Shown: positions 7,670 to 15,763 of the stretch, one piece after another
Layout: each line of letters opens with the position of its first letter
How positions within the stretch are numbered: position 1 is the stretch's first letter
Position numbers and translations under genes: made by a program
Origin: Roseburia sp.
Lineage (GTDB): Bacteria; Bacillota; Clostridia; Christensenellales; Pumilibacteraceae
Reading direction: 5' to 3'
Length of the DNA stretch: 64,000 bases
Assembly (NCBI GenBank): GCA_023665905.1
Contig: JAMPDA010000004.1
Span: 25,188 to 89,187 of the forward strand
The notes under the pieces: generated by a model
Told to the model about the DNA's origin: nothing
Seen by the model: the letters and a program-made list of their open reading frames with translations, nothing else
The model's database searches: none

Positions 7670-7733
7670 AGCGCTCTCCTATTTATTTTATGCGCAAGAT
7701 CATTCTGCCTTTCTGCCTTTCTGCCGGTTCCGC

Positions 7734-9191
7734 TTATTCTGCCGCTTCGGGCTTTTTTGCGGTCGGTTTCTTGGCGGCGGGCTTTTTGGCTGCCGGCTCT
7801 TTTTTCTCCGCCGGTTCTTTATCCGCGGACTTTGCCGCCGCCGGTTTTTTCGCCGCGGGCTTTTTTGCCGCGGGTTTTGCCGCCGGCTCCTGCTTATTCG
7901 CGTCGTCCTTATCGAGAACGAACTCGTTGGAAGTTAGCAACAGGTCGAAGAACTTATCCGTCAATATCTCGTTTGCCGCGAACTCCTCTACCGATCCGCC
8001 GCGGTGCCCGACTTCGTGCTCGAGTTCATGACGCACCGAATCGTCCTTGAGTTTTTCCGCGATCTCGTCCTCGGAAACGCTCAGCTTTTCCGCTTCTATG
8101 ATAGCGCGCATTACCTGACGGATCTTGACATTGCGCTCGGCAGGCTCGCGACGGTCGGCGCGGAACTGCGCCACGGACGAGTTGCTGTACTTGAGATAGT
8201 CCTCTGGCTTGATGCCGTAATGCGACATCTGGTGCTCGAACTCCGCGTACATTCTGTCAACTTCCGCGTTGACGATCTTTTCGGGGACTTTGCACTCCGC
8301 ATTGTCTGCGACCGCTTTCATCACCGCGTCGATGCGCTCGTTGCGCTCGCGGCTCTTGGCGGCTTTTTGCATGTCCTCGACAAGGCCCTTTTTGTACTCG
8401 TCTACCGTTTCGTACTTGCTGTGCTCTTTTACGAACTCGTCGTTGAGCTCGGGAACTTCCTCGACGCGCACCTCGTTGACTTTGACGTGGAATACGGCGT
8501 CCTTGCCCTTAAGCTCCTCGGCATGATACTCGTCGGGGAACTTGACTTTTACGTCGCGCTCCTCGCCGGCTACCGCGCCTATGAGCCCGTCCTCGAAGCC
8601 GGGAATGAACGCATTGCTGCCGAGCTTGAGTTCGTGGTTTTCGGCTTTGCCGCCTGCAAACTCCTTGCCGTCCACCGTGCCGACATAGTCTATGACGGTG
8701 ACGTCGCCGTTTTCGGCGGCTTTATCGGTCTTGACGAGCCTCGACGCGCGGTGGAGCTCCGCGTCGATGCGCGCAGCCACATCCTCGTCGCTTACATTAT
8801 ACTCAATCTTCGGCAATTTAATACCTTTGTAATCGCCGAGCTTGACCTCGGGATAGAGCGTTACGGTTATGGAAAACGCGAACGCCGCGCCGTCCTCCGG
8901 CTTTTCGAAAGACACGTCGGGCGAGCCGAACGTTTCCAATTCGGGATGTTTGGAAAGCTCCTCCGAATACGCGCGGTTGATGCAGAAATCGACGGCGGCG
9001 TCGAAGAACACGCCCTGACCGTAGTGCATTTCTATCATTCTGCGCGACGCCTTGCCCGGGCGGAAGCCGGGAATTTTATAGCGCTTTTTGGTGCGGTTGT
9101 AAGCGTTTTCGAGCTCGCTTTCCCACTCTGCGTTGTCGAGAGATATTTTGAATATCGCCTGCGATTCTTTTTTCTCAAAAGTAGATTTCAT
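7734..9191 (-). CDS. tig: Trigger factor with Ala/Lys/Pro-rich C-terminal tail
   Basis: 485 residues from the ATG at 9191, which follows a GGAGGAG ribosome site; a longer frame upstream overlaps the promoter. Trigger factor is the ribosome-bound chaperone at the peptide exit. The ribosome-binding domain holds FRPGKASRRMIE (the GFRxGKxP signature with a small change). The FKBP-type prolyl isomerase domain is complete, from about residue 155 (GDVTVIDYVGTVDG ... FIPGFEDGLIG). The helical chaperone arms follow. The last ~55 residues are an extra low-complexity tail built from repeats of KKPAAKKPAA with a few acidic residues, unlike the usual short acidic end. That tail may bind nucleic acid or ribosomal RNA, which is inference. 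Confidence 0.95.
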   Translation of the reverse strand: MKSTFEKKESQAIFKISLDNAEWESELENAYNRTKKRYKIPGFRPGKASRRMIEMHYGQGVFFDAAVDFCINRAYSEELSKHPELETFGSPDVSFEKPEDGAAFAFSITVTLYPEVKLGDYKGIKLPKIEYNVSDEDVAARIDAELHRASRLVKTDKAAENGDVTVIDYVGTVDGKEFAGGKAENHELKLGSNAFIPGFEDGLIGAVAGEERDVKVKFPDEYHAEELKGKDAVFHVKVNEVRVEEVPELNDEFVKEHSKYETVDEYKKGLVEDMQKAAKSRERNERIDAVMKAVADNAECKVPEKIVNAEVDRMYAEFEHQMSHYGIKPEDYLKYSNSSVAQFRADRREPAERNVKIRQVMRAIIEAEKLSVSEDEIAEKLKDDSVRHELEHEVGHRGGSVEEFAANEILTDKFFDLLLTSNEFVLDKDDANKQEPAAKPAAKKPAAKKPAAAKSADKEPAEKKEPAAKKPAAKKPTAKKPEAAE

Positions 9192-9225
9192 GTACTCCTC
9201 CAAATGTGTACGTGACTTTGCAATA

Positions 9226-9258
9226 CGCAACTTTACTATTTTATCATTATAAGTTGCG
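9226..9258. promoter_or_regulatory. Inverted repeat around the tig -10 element
   Basis: CGCAACTT (9226-9233) and AAGTTGCG (9251-9258) are perfect inverted arms that straddle the -10 of the tig promoter. It resembles an operator, but it is neither CIRCE nor a CtsR site, and no cognate regulator is visible. Confidence 0.4.
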
Positions 9259-9266
9259 GTTGTCAA
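9238..9266 (-). promoter_or_regulatory. Promoter of tig-clpP-clpX
   Basis: Consensus TTGACA (9261-9266), 17-bp spacer, TAAAAT (9238-9243), about 47 bp before the tig start. Confidence 0.85.
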
Positions 9267-9319
9267 TCTTTTACAGCCCGTTTTCACATTTATCCGTATT
9301 CACCCTTGCCGTAAAACCG

Positions 9320-9348
9320 TTTACAAAATGCCGACACTGTGGTAAAAT
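9320..9348 (+). promoter_or_regulatory. Promoter of rqcH
   Basis: TTTACA (9320-9325), 17-bp spacer, TAAAAT (9343-9348). It overlaps an in-frame GTG at 9339, which therefore cannot be the start, and places transcription at about 9355, 14 bp before the TTG start. Confidence 0.8.
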
Positions 9349-9368
9349 ATCCTCGAGAGGAACAGAAA

Positions 9369-11042
9369 TTGCCCAAAGACGCACTTACAATATACAGAGC
9401 GGCGTGCGAGCTGGACGCGCTCGTCGGCGGCATCGTCGATAAAGTGACCATGCCCGACCGCGACACGGTTATCCTTGCGGTGCACACCAAAAGCGGCAAC
9501 CGCCGACTTTTGCTGTCCTGCAATCCGTCGTTGCCGCGCGTCCACCTGACGACGCGGCGTTATGCCAATCCCGAAACGGCGTCGGGCACGCTGATGTATT
9601 TCAGAAAACGCCTGACGGGCGCGGTCATCGAGGGCATAGAAAAAGACAGGTGCGAGCGCATGATAACGTTCGTCTTTTCGGCGCTCGACGAGCTGAAAGA
9701 GCGCGTCGGCTACAGGCTCGCCGCCGAGCTGACGGGCAAATGCGCGAATATAATATTCGTCGAAAAAAACGGCGTCATAGGCAACTGCCTGCGCCGCGTC
9801 ACGGCGGAAGTCGAGGGCAAGCGCGCCGTGCTTATCGGGCTCGATTACGCACCGCCCAACGCGACAGGCAGGATAGGCGTGTTCGACGGCGACGCGCTTA
9901 AAGCGAAGATACGCGAGTGCGGCGAAATGAGCGCTCGCGCCGCCGTAAATAAATGCGTGGCAGGGCTTGCGAGCGCCACCGTGGACGAGCTGTTTTTCAA
10001 ACTCGGAACGGGCGACGCGCCGCCGACCGACGACGTGTTAGACGGTTTTATCGCCGCGGCGCAGGATCTGTACGGCATAGCGGTTTCCCCCACCGCCGTT
10101 TTCGGAGACGACGGCAAGCCGCTCGACTACACCGTCGTGCCGTACGCGACGCTCGGCGGCAGGGCCGTCGGCTTCCCCACCGTCAACGAGGCGATGGACG
10201 AATACTACTCGGCGCTGTTTACGGCGGCCGATATGGCGGCGTACCGCAAGCCGCTCAAAAACGCCGTAAAGACGGCGGTGAACAAAAACAAAAAGCGGCT
10301 CGCCGAAGCGTGCGCCAAGCTCGAGGAAAGCGCGTCGGCGGAAATAGACAGACAGCTCGGCGAACTCATTACCGCAAACATATACAGGATAAAACGCGGC
10401 GACGCGCGCGTCACGGCAGACAACTACTTCGACGCGGACATGAGTCCGATAACAATAGAGCTCGATACAACCAAAAACGCGCAACAAAACGCCGCCGCGT
10501 ACTTTAAAGCTTACTCCAAAAAGAAAAAAGCCGCCGTGTATGCGGAAGCCGCCGCCGACGCCGCGCGGTCGGCGCTCGACAGGCTGGACGGCATATCGCT
10601 CGAGCTCGAGCTGTGCACGGATAAGCGCGAGCTGGACGAAGTGCGCGCGGAGCTCGTAGCGCTCGGGCTTATGCGACCCGAGCAGAAAAAGCGCAAAGCC
10701 AAACAGGAAACATCGGAGCCGTACGTATTCGACGTTTACGGCGCACAGCTTCTCGTCGGCAAGAACAGCGCGCAGAACGAACGCATAACGCGCGGCGCGG
10801 CAAAGACGGACACCTGGCTGCACGTCAAGGACGCGCACGGCTGTCACGCCGTGCTAAAGACTTCCGCGCCGACGGAAAAGCAGCTCGAACGCGCCGCCGA
10901 GATCGCGGCGTACTACTCGCAGTCGAGAGCGAGCGAAAACGTCGCCGTCGATCACACCTTGATAAAACACGTCTTCCCCCACGGCGGCGGCAAGGCGGAA
11001 TACAAAGAATACAAAACGCTTTTCGTAACGCCCAAAGCATAA
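9369..11042 (+). CDS. rqcH: RqcH/NFACT-family ribosome quality-control protein
   Basis: 557 residues from TTG 9369, which has an AGAGG ribosome site. RqcH (also annotated FbpA) binds stalled 50S subunits carrying peptidyl-tRNA and recruits tRNA-Ala to add C-terminal alanine tails that mark the peptide for degradation. NFACT-N begins LTIYRAACELDALVGGIVDKV and includes SGNRRLLLSCNPSLPRVHL. Coiled-coil helices lie in the middle (about 300-430). The NFACT-R domain at the end carries VGKNSAQNERIT, TDTWLHVKDAHGCHAVL and DHTLIKHVFPHGGGKAEY. Its position beside tig-clpPX groups the alanine-tailing factor with the Clp protease that degrades tailed peptides in other Bacillota. It is transcribed away from tig from its own promoter. 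Confidence 0.93.
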   Translation: MPKDALTIYRAACELDALVGGIVDKVTMPDRDTVILAVHTKSGNRRLLLSCNPSLPRVHLTTRRYANPETASGTLMYFRKRLTGAVIEGIEKDRCERMITFVFSALDELKERVGYRLAAELTGKCANIIFVEKNGVIGNCLRRVTAEVEGKRAVLIGLDYAPPNATGRIGVFDGDALKAKIRECGEMSARAAVNKCVAGLASATVDELFFKLGTGDAPPTDDVLDGFIAAAQDLYGIAVSPTAVFGDDGKPLDYTVVPYATLGGRAVGFPTVNEAMDEYYSALFTAADMAAYRKPLKNAVKTAVNKNKKRLAEACAKLEESASAEIDRQLGELITANIYRIKRGDARVTADNYFDADMSPITIELDTTKNAQQNAAAYFKAYSKKKKAAVYAEAAADAARSALDRLDGISLELELCTDKRELDEVRAELVALGLMRPEQKKRKAKQETSEPYVFDVYGAQLLVGKNSAQNERITRGAAKTDTWLHVKDAHGCHAVLKTSAPTEKQLERAAEIAAYYSQSRASENVAVDHTLIKHVFPHGGGKAEYKEYKTLFVTPKA

Positions 11043-11079
11043 ACGGACGTCAACGAAAAGCGCGTATATAAATCCGTAT

Positions 11080-11116
11080 AAATAACAGCAATCGGCGTTG
11101 CCGCTTGCTGTTATTT
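11080..11116. terminator. Bidirectional terminator between rqcH and the methyltransferase gene
   Basis: A 12-bp perfect stem, AAATAACAGCAA with TTGCTGTTATTT, around a 13-nt loop. It overlaps the last codon of the convergent methyltransferase gene. Confidence 0.75.
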
Positions 11117-11815
11117 CGACGTGTACAACTTGTACAGCGCGACGGACACCGCGACGGACAGATTGAGGCTGTCCACCTTCGACGACTGTTCTATCCGTAC
11201 CGCGCCGTACTCGGCAAACTCTTGCGGCAGCCCTGTCGCCTCGTTGCCGAACACCAACGCGTATTTTGCTCCGTTCGCCGCAAACGTTTTGGACTTGAAC
11301 GGCGCGCCGCCGAGCATGAACGGGACGACCTCGTGCGCGCCGAATTTTTCGCGATACTCGTCGAACGAATCGAAGCACTCGAAATTTATCCCGAATATCG
11401 CGCCCATGCTCGCGCGCACGGTCTTAGGGTCGAACGTGTCTACCGCCGGACGGATTATCGCAAGGTCGCAACAGTCGAACGCCGCGACGTCGCGCATTAT
11501 CGTGCCGAGATTGCCGCTGTTCGACGGGTTTACGAGCACGATATGACTGCGCTCGCCGCTTATATCGGCGTCGAACTTATCGAACTCCGCTATCACGTAG
11601 CAGTTTTCTTTAGGGCTCAAGATATTGAACGGCTTTTCGCTCTCCGTTACGGGCACACCGAGCGAAACGGCGGTATCCGTCACCGCGGTCACATCCGACT
11701 TCGGCGAAACGTAAATGCGCCGCACGTTCTTCGGGCGCGATCTCATAAGCTCCATTGCGAGCGTCGCGCCGAGCGCATATGAATGACCGTCGTCTTTTTT
11801 GTATCTTTTTACCAT
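11111..11815 (-). CDS. SpoU/TrmH-family RNA 2'-O-methyltransferase
   Basis: 234 residues from ATG 11815 (ribosome site GGAG); a GTG 16 codons upstream adds residues with no family match. The SPOUT knot motifs are clear: motif 1 NPSNSGNLGTIMRD (with the catalytic-type Asn and Arg), motif 2 ALVFGNEATGLP, and motif 3 IEQSSKVDSLNLSVAVSVAL. Such enzymes methylate ribose 2'-OH in rRNA or tRNA using S-adenosylmethionine. An N-terminal substrate-binding region (about 1-80) resembles that of 23S rRNA methyltransferases, but the target base cannot be deduced. It stands alone, convergent with rqcH. Confidence 0.9.
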   Translation of the reverse strand: MVKRYKKDDGHSYALGATLAMELMRSRPKNVRRIYVSPKSDVTAVTDTAVSLGVPVTESEKPFNILSPKENCYVIAEFDKFDADISGERSHIVLVNPSNSGNLGTIMRDVAAFDCCDLAIIRPAVDTFDPKTVRASMGAIFGINFECFDSFDEYREKFGAHEVVPFMLGGAPFKSKTFAANGAKYALVFGNEATGLPQEFAEYGAVRIEQSSKVDSLNLSVAVSVALYKLYTSK

Positions 11816-11865
11816 GTCTGCTCCAATGACAGGAATGTGCGACAAAGCCGCAAATTCACGCAAAC

Positions 11866-11894
11866 AAAAAACCGCGCCATAGGGAAAGGCGCGG
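11866..11894 (-). terminator. Terminator of the yggS-pyr operon
   Basis: On the minus strand CCGCGCC, a 9-nt loop and GGCGCGG are followed by T6, 13 bp past the last small membrane protein gene. Confidence 0.88.
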
Positions 11895-11906
11895 AATTTT
11901 TGCTCT

Positions 11907-12227
11907 CTACACTATCAAAGTCCAAACAATGCCGAACACCGCGAGCGCAAAAAGCACGCCCATGATGCACACATTGATTATCGCCGACTTGTACGTCGGG
12001 TCGCGGTGATTGATCGTTTTGGAAAATAGCACCAGACAGCAACGAGCTATCGAACCCGCCGCGCCGACGGCGTAGCAGATAAAGCCTATGAGCAACACCG
12101 TATCGGTCGTGCACAGCCCTACTATGAGCAATACAAAGCCGGCAAGCATGACGAAGTCGCATACCTGTCTGAGCCCGAACGGAGTGAAATAGCGAACGAA
12201 CGCATTACGTTTTTTTCTGACAGCCAT
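11907..12227 (-). CDS. Small three-helix membrane protein
   Basis: 106 residues: a basic start (MAVRKKRNAFVRYF), then hydrophobic helices at about 22-42, 45-70 and 84-105. It shares charge pattern, length and three-helix plan with the adjacent gene at 12272-12574, so the two may be diverged paralogues. It lies at the end of the pyrimidine operon just before the terminator. No family is recognised and no catalytic motif is visible; it may be expressed with the pyr genes only by position. Confidence 0.7.
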   Translation of the reverse strand: MAVRKKRNAFVRYFTPFGLRQVCDFVMLAGFVLLIVGLCTTDTVLLIGFICYAVGAAGSIARCCLVLFSKTINHRDPTYKSAIINVCIMGVLFALAVFGIVWTLIV

Positions 12228-12271
12228 GATATTTCCTTAACGTGTTCCGCAAAAGTGAAGATTTTTTTAGA

Positions 12272-12574
12272 TTACAGCATCGCTATGATAGACGAGATGA
12301 TACCGAACAGAATGAGCACCGTGAATATTATCCACAGAACGAACCATACGGTGGTCTTGCTTCTCGCTACATCGAAAGAGATGAGTACGGGCACTATGAG
12401 CGCGAGTATATAGCAGATACGCTCTATCCAGCGAGCGACGTTTGCGCACCAATCGAAACTCAGAAAGCTGAATACGCCTGCGGCGAGCATAGCGAAGCCT
12501 ATGACGATCACCAGCCAGAACGAAAACTTCTTGAGCGTAAAGGTGCTGCTCGACCTTGTTGTTCTTCTTGCCAT
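12272..12574 (-). CDS. Small three-helix membrane protein
   Basis: 100 residues starting MARRTTRSSSTFTLKKF, then helices at about 18-40, 50-68 and 74-98. It sits 31 bp after pyrE and 44 bp before its probable paralogue. The ribosome site AAAGGTAGG is modest. No known domain is seen. Confidence 0.7.
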   Translation of the reverse strand: MARRTTRSSSTFTLKKFSFWLVIVIGFAMLAAGVFSFLSFDWCANVARWIERICYILALIVPVLISFDVARSKTTVWFVLWIIFTVLILFGIISSIIAML

Positions 12575-12605
12575 AATAATTACCTACCTTTTGTTTATTT
12601 ATACT

Positions 12606-13181
12606 TTAGCGCAAGCCCTTACTTCCCGGCTTGACCGCTTCGGTACCCTGTTTGCACATCGGACATTCGTCGGGCGAATACGTCTTGACGTCTATTTGAA
12701 GAAGCGACTCGTTGGGAACGCCGAAATCGACTTTGCCGCCGCTCCTGTCTACGACTTCCACGACCGCCGCGACGGAAACGCCCGTTTCGGTCAGCATGTC
12801 TATGACTTCCTTGACCGAGCCGCCCGTCGTAACGACGTTTTCCGCGACTATTACTTTACTGCCCTTTTTGAGCTCGAAGCCGCGCCGCAGAGAAAACGTT
12901 CCGGCCTTTCCGCGCTCGGCAAACATGTTGGGGATACCGAGCTGTTTCCCGAGCTCGTAGCCGAATATGATAGCGCCGACAGCCGGCGACACCACGGCGT
13001 CCGCACCGTACTTTTTTACTTTTTCCGCCGCCATGCGGCAGAGCTCTTGCGAGATATTGCCGAATTCAAAGAGTTTGGCGCACTGCATATACGTGTCGGA
13101 ATGAAGTCCGGACGTCAAAATAAAGTGCCCGTGAAGCACGGCGCCCGATTCTTCGAACAACTTCATCACGTCGTTATTCAA
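12606..13181 (-). CDS. pyrE: Orotate phosphoribosyltransferase
   Basis: 191 residues. PyrE joins orotate to PRPP to give OMP. The PRPP-binding motif is VIVAENVVTTGGSV; the second acidic position is Asn, a change also known in the branch of PyrE that ends with a Cys-containing tail, and this protein does end with CPMCKQG. HFILTSGLHSDTYMQC at the front binds orotate. The start overlaps the pyrD stop by 8 bp, so translation is probably coupled. It is the last biosynthetic gene of the pyr set. Confidence 0.95.
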   Translation of the reverse strand: MNNDVMKLFEESGAVLHGHFILTSGLHSDTYMQCAKLFEFGNISQELCRMAAEKVKKYGADAVVSPAVGAIIFGYELGKQLGIPNMFAERGKAGTFSLRRGFELKKGSKVIVAENVVTTGGSVKEVIDMLTETGVSVAAVVEVVDRSGGKVDFGVPNESLLQIDVKTYSPDECPMCKQGTEAVKPGSKGLR

Positions 13182-14082
13182 CGCGCAGACCTCCTATGAT
13201 CGACTGTATATCACTAATGTTATCACTTTCAAAGAGCGTTGTCAACTCATTTACGATCTTTATGGCGGCAAACGGGTCGAAAATATTGGCTGTGCCCACC
13301 TCTACGGCGGAAGCGCCGCACAGCAGAAATTCCCCTACGTCGCGGCCTGTCATGATCCCGCCCATGCCTATTATCGGGATCTTTATCGCCTTGTAACACT
13401 CGTACACCATTCTCAGCGCTATAGGCTTTACGCAAGGCCCGCTCAAGCCGCCGCCGACCGCTTTCAGCACCGGCTTTCTGCTTTTAAAGTCCACCGCCAT
13501 GGCGGCGACCGTGTTTATAAGGCTTATCGCGTCCGCGCCGGCGCGCTCCGCCGCCTTTGCGTTTTCCGAAATGCACGACACGTTGGGCGTGAGCTTGACT
13601 ATGAGCGGTTTTTTGCACACCTTTCTGACTGCGCGAACTATATGCTCGACGCCCGACGGCTCCACGCCGAACGCCATTCCGCCCTTTTTCACGTTCGGGC
13701 AGGAAATATTCAGCTCTATCATGTCCACGTCGGTATCGCTTAGTATACGCACGATCTCGACGTAATCTTCCTCGCAGCTTCCTGCGGCGTTGGCTATTAT
13801 GACAGTGTCAAGACTGCGCATAAACGGCAGCTCGTCGGCAATGAACGCCTCCACGCCCGGGTTTTGCAACCCGACGCTGTTCAACATTCCCGACGGCGTT
13901 TCGGCAATGCGCACCGGCTCGTTGCCCTGCCGCGGCTTAAGTGTCAAGCCCTTGGAGCATATCCCGCCGAGCTTGCCGACGTCGTAAAACTCGTTGTACT
14001 CCCTGCCGAAGCCGAACGTGCCCGAAGCGACGATGACGGGATTTTTAAATTCCACACCGGCTATTTTCGTTTTGATGTTCAT
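13174..14082 (-). CDS. pyrD: Dihydroorotate dehydrogenase (class 1B catalytic subunit)
   Basis: 302 residues from ATG 14082; the longer frame upstream is only a reading-frame extension through pyrK. PyrD oxidises dihydroorotate to orotate using FMN. Features: NPVIVASGTFGFGREY, the NISCPNVKKGG motif with the class-1 catalytic Cys (NISCPN), KLTPNV, and the FMN phosphate loop (GMGGIMTGRDVGEFLLCGA). The class is 1B because pyrK, the electron-transfer partner, is directly upstream with an ATGA overlap, so electrons go to NAD+. Confidence 0.97.
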   Translation of the reverse strand: MNIKTKIAGVEFKNPVIVASGTFGFGREYNEFYDVGKLGGICSKGLTLKPRQGNEPVRIAETPSGMLNSVGLQNPGVEAFIADELPFMRSLDTVIIANAAGSCEEDYVEIVRILSDTDVDMIELNISCPNVKKGGMAFGVEPSGVEHIVRAVRKVCKKPLIVKLTPNVSCISENAKAAERAGADAISLINTVAAMAVDFKSRKPVLKAVGGGLSGPCVKPIALRMVYECYKAIKIPIIGMGGIMTGRDVGEFLLCGASAVEVGTANIFDPFAAIKIVNELTTLFESDNISDIQSIIGGLRVE

Positions 14083-14837
14083 AGCGCTATCTCCCGTATA
14101 TCGAACACAGGCCCATCGGCGCACGCGCGGAGCAACCTTTCCTCGCCCTCTCTTTTGACCTTGACGGCGCAAACGAGGCACGCGCCCACTCCGCAGCCCA
14201 TGCGCTGTTCGACCGACACAAAACCGGTTATGCCGAGCGTTTCGCAGTATTTCTGCGCGGTCTTGACCATTCCGGCGGCGCCGCACACGTACAGCACTTC
14301 GGGCGCGATCTCCGTAAGCAGTTCGGTCGGGAACCCGTGATATCCGACGCTCCCATCGTCCGTGCAGTAACAGACCTTTCGGCACACCTTATCGAAATCG
14401 TCGCCGTAAGCGTCGCGCGTCGCGGCGTTCGGGAAGCCCAAGAGCGCGGTGCAGTTGAGCGACGGATTGTCGGCGGCTATCTTGTACAGCGGCGCACAAC
14501 CCGTGCCGCCGCCCAAAAGCGCGATATTGGTCTTATCGGGGAGCACGGGAAACCCGTTGCCGAGCGGCAATATCGCGTCAAACCTGTCGCCCTTTTTCTG
14601 CGACAGAAAGGCGGCAGTGCCGTCGCCTACCGACGCTATAATAAAAGTTATCGTATTTTCGGTATTTTTATACACGCATATAGGACGTCTTAACTGTTTG
14701 CCCGGCACCTGCAAGTGCGCAAACTGCCCTGCGGATATCTTGGGCAGGCGCGTTTCGGACGCACACTCCACCCTATACACATTGCGCCCGTAACGCTCGA
14801 CGGACTGCACTGTAAGATCTGTTTTAACGGCTTTCAT
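14079..14837 (-). CDS. pyrK: Dihydroorotate dehydrogenase electron-transfer subunit
   Basis: 252 residues. PyrK passes electrons from PyrD's FMN to NAD+ through FAD and one [2Fe-2S] cluster. FAD site RRPICVY, nicotinamide site LLGGGTGCAPLY, and the cluster ligands in CGVGACLVCAVK plus a later Cys (LLRACADGPVF) are all present. The end overlaps the pyrD start (ATGA), which fits a fixed-ratio complex. It follows pyrF by 38 bp. Confidence 0.96.
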   Translation of the reverse strand: MKAVKTDLTVQSVERYGRNVYRVECASETRLPKISAGQFAHLQVPGKQLRRPICVYKNTENTITFIIASVGDGTAAFLSQKKGDRFDAILPLGNGFPVLPDKTNIALLGGGTGCAPLYKIAADNPSLNCTALLGFPNAATRDAYGDDFDKVCRKVCYCTDDGSVGYHGFPTELLTEIAPEVLYVCGAAGMVKTAQKYCETLGITGFVSVEQRMGCGVGACLVCAVKVKREGEERLLRACADGPVFDIREIAL

Positions 14838-14875
14838 TTTATCTCCGGTAAAAATTTATGCGCTGTATACGCGGC

Positions 14876-15763
14876 TTATCTACTGCGCAACGCCGCGCTC
14901 AAATCGGCTTGCATGTCCTCCGCCGCCGCGCGCGCGGCTTTTGCAAAAGCCATGCCCTTGTATTTTTCTGACATGTGCGCGGCGATTATTCCGCGCGAAT
15001 TGTTGACGATCGCGCCCTTGCCGTTCTCGTCGAACGACGCCGCGGCGTCGCGGCCCTTGCCGCCCTGCGCGCCGTAGCCGGGAACGAGGAAAAACACAGA
15101 CTTGAGCTTTTTGCGCAGCTCTTTCGCCTCTTGCGGATTGGTCGCGCCGACAACCGCGCCCACGGCGCTGTAGCCGTGCTCACCGATAAGCTCCTTACCC
15201 CATTCCGAGATGAGCTCGCCGACGTGCATATACAGCGGCTTATCCCCCTCCACTTTTAAGTTCTGTATCTGCGCCGCCGACGGATTGGACATGCGCGCGA
15301 GCACGAAAATGCCCTTGTCGTTGCGCGCACAGCAATCGACGAACGGCTTGATGCCGTCGTAGCCCGGGTACGGATTTACCGTTATGTAGTCGAAACCCGT
15401 CGCGCCGAGATACGCCGCGGCGTACGCTTCCGCGGTGGTGCCAATGTCGTTGCGCTTGACGTCCGCCATTACGACGAACCCGTTGGCGACTGCGTGCGCG
15501 GCGGTCATGTACATCGCTTGCACGCCGAAATGCGCGTACATCTCGTAGTACGCAGACTGTATCTTGACAGCCGGAACGACGCCCTTGAGCTCGTCCAAAA
15601 GCGCGCAGTTGAACTCGACGAACGCCTTGCACACGTCCTCGCCCGAACCGACATACTTGCGCAAGTTTTCGGGCAAAAATTCTATGCGCGTATCGAGCCC
15701 TACGACCGTCGGATTGTCGAGCGCGGCTATCCTGTCTATAAGTTTGTCGGTGATGTTTCTCAT
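14876..15763 (-). CDS. pyrF: Orotidine 5'-phosphate decarboxylase (long subfamily)
   Basis: 295 residues, the longer subfamily found in Clostridia and Actinobacteria. It decarboxylates OMP to UMP. The catalytic Lys/Asp network is in VMADVKRNDIGTTAEAYA; VVGLDTRIEFLP at the front and FLVPGYGAQGG plus NNSRGII at the back bind the nucleotide phosphate. Its start overlaps the pyrC stop by 4 bp. Confidence 0.96.
   Translation of the reverse strand: MRNITDKLIDRIAALDNPTVVGLDTRIEFLPENLRKYVGSGEDVCKAFVEFNCALLDELKGVVPAVKIQSAYYEMYAHFGVQAMYMTAAHAVANGFVVMADVKRNDIGTTAEAYAAAYLGATGFDYITVNPYPGYDGIKPFVDCCARNDKGIFVLARMSNPSAAQIQNLKVEGDKPLYMHVGELISEWGKELIGEHGYSAVGAVVGATNPQEAKELRKKLKSVFFLVPGYGAQGGKGRDAAASFDENGKGAIVNNSRGIIAAHMSEKYKGMAFAKAARAAAEDMQADLSAALRSR

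Noticed and set aside
9339..9368. GTG start for rqcH at 9339
   Set aside because: It lies between the -35 and -10 elements of the rqcH promoter, so it would not be transcribed.
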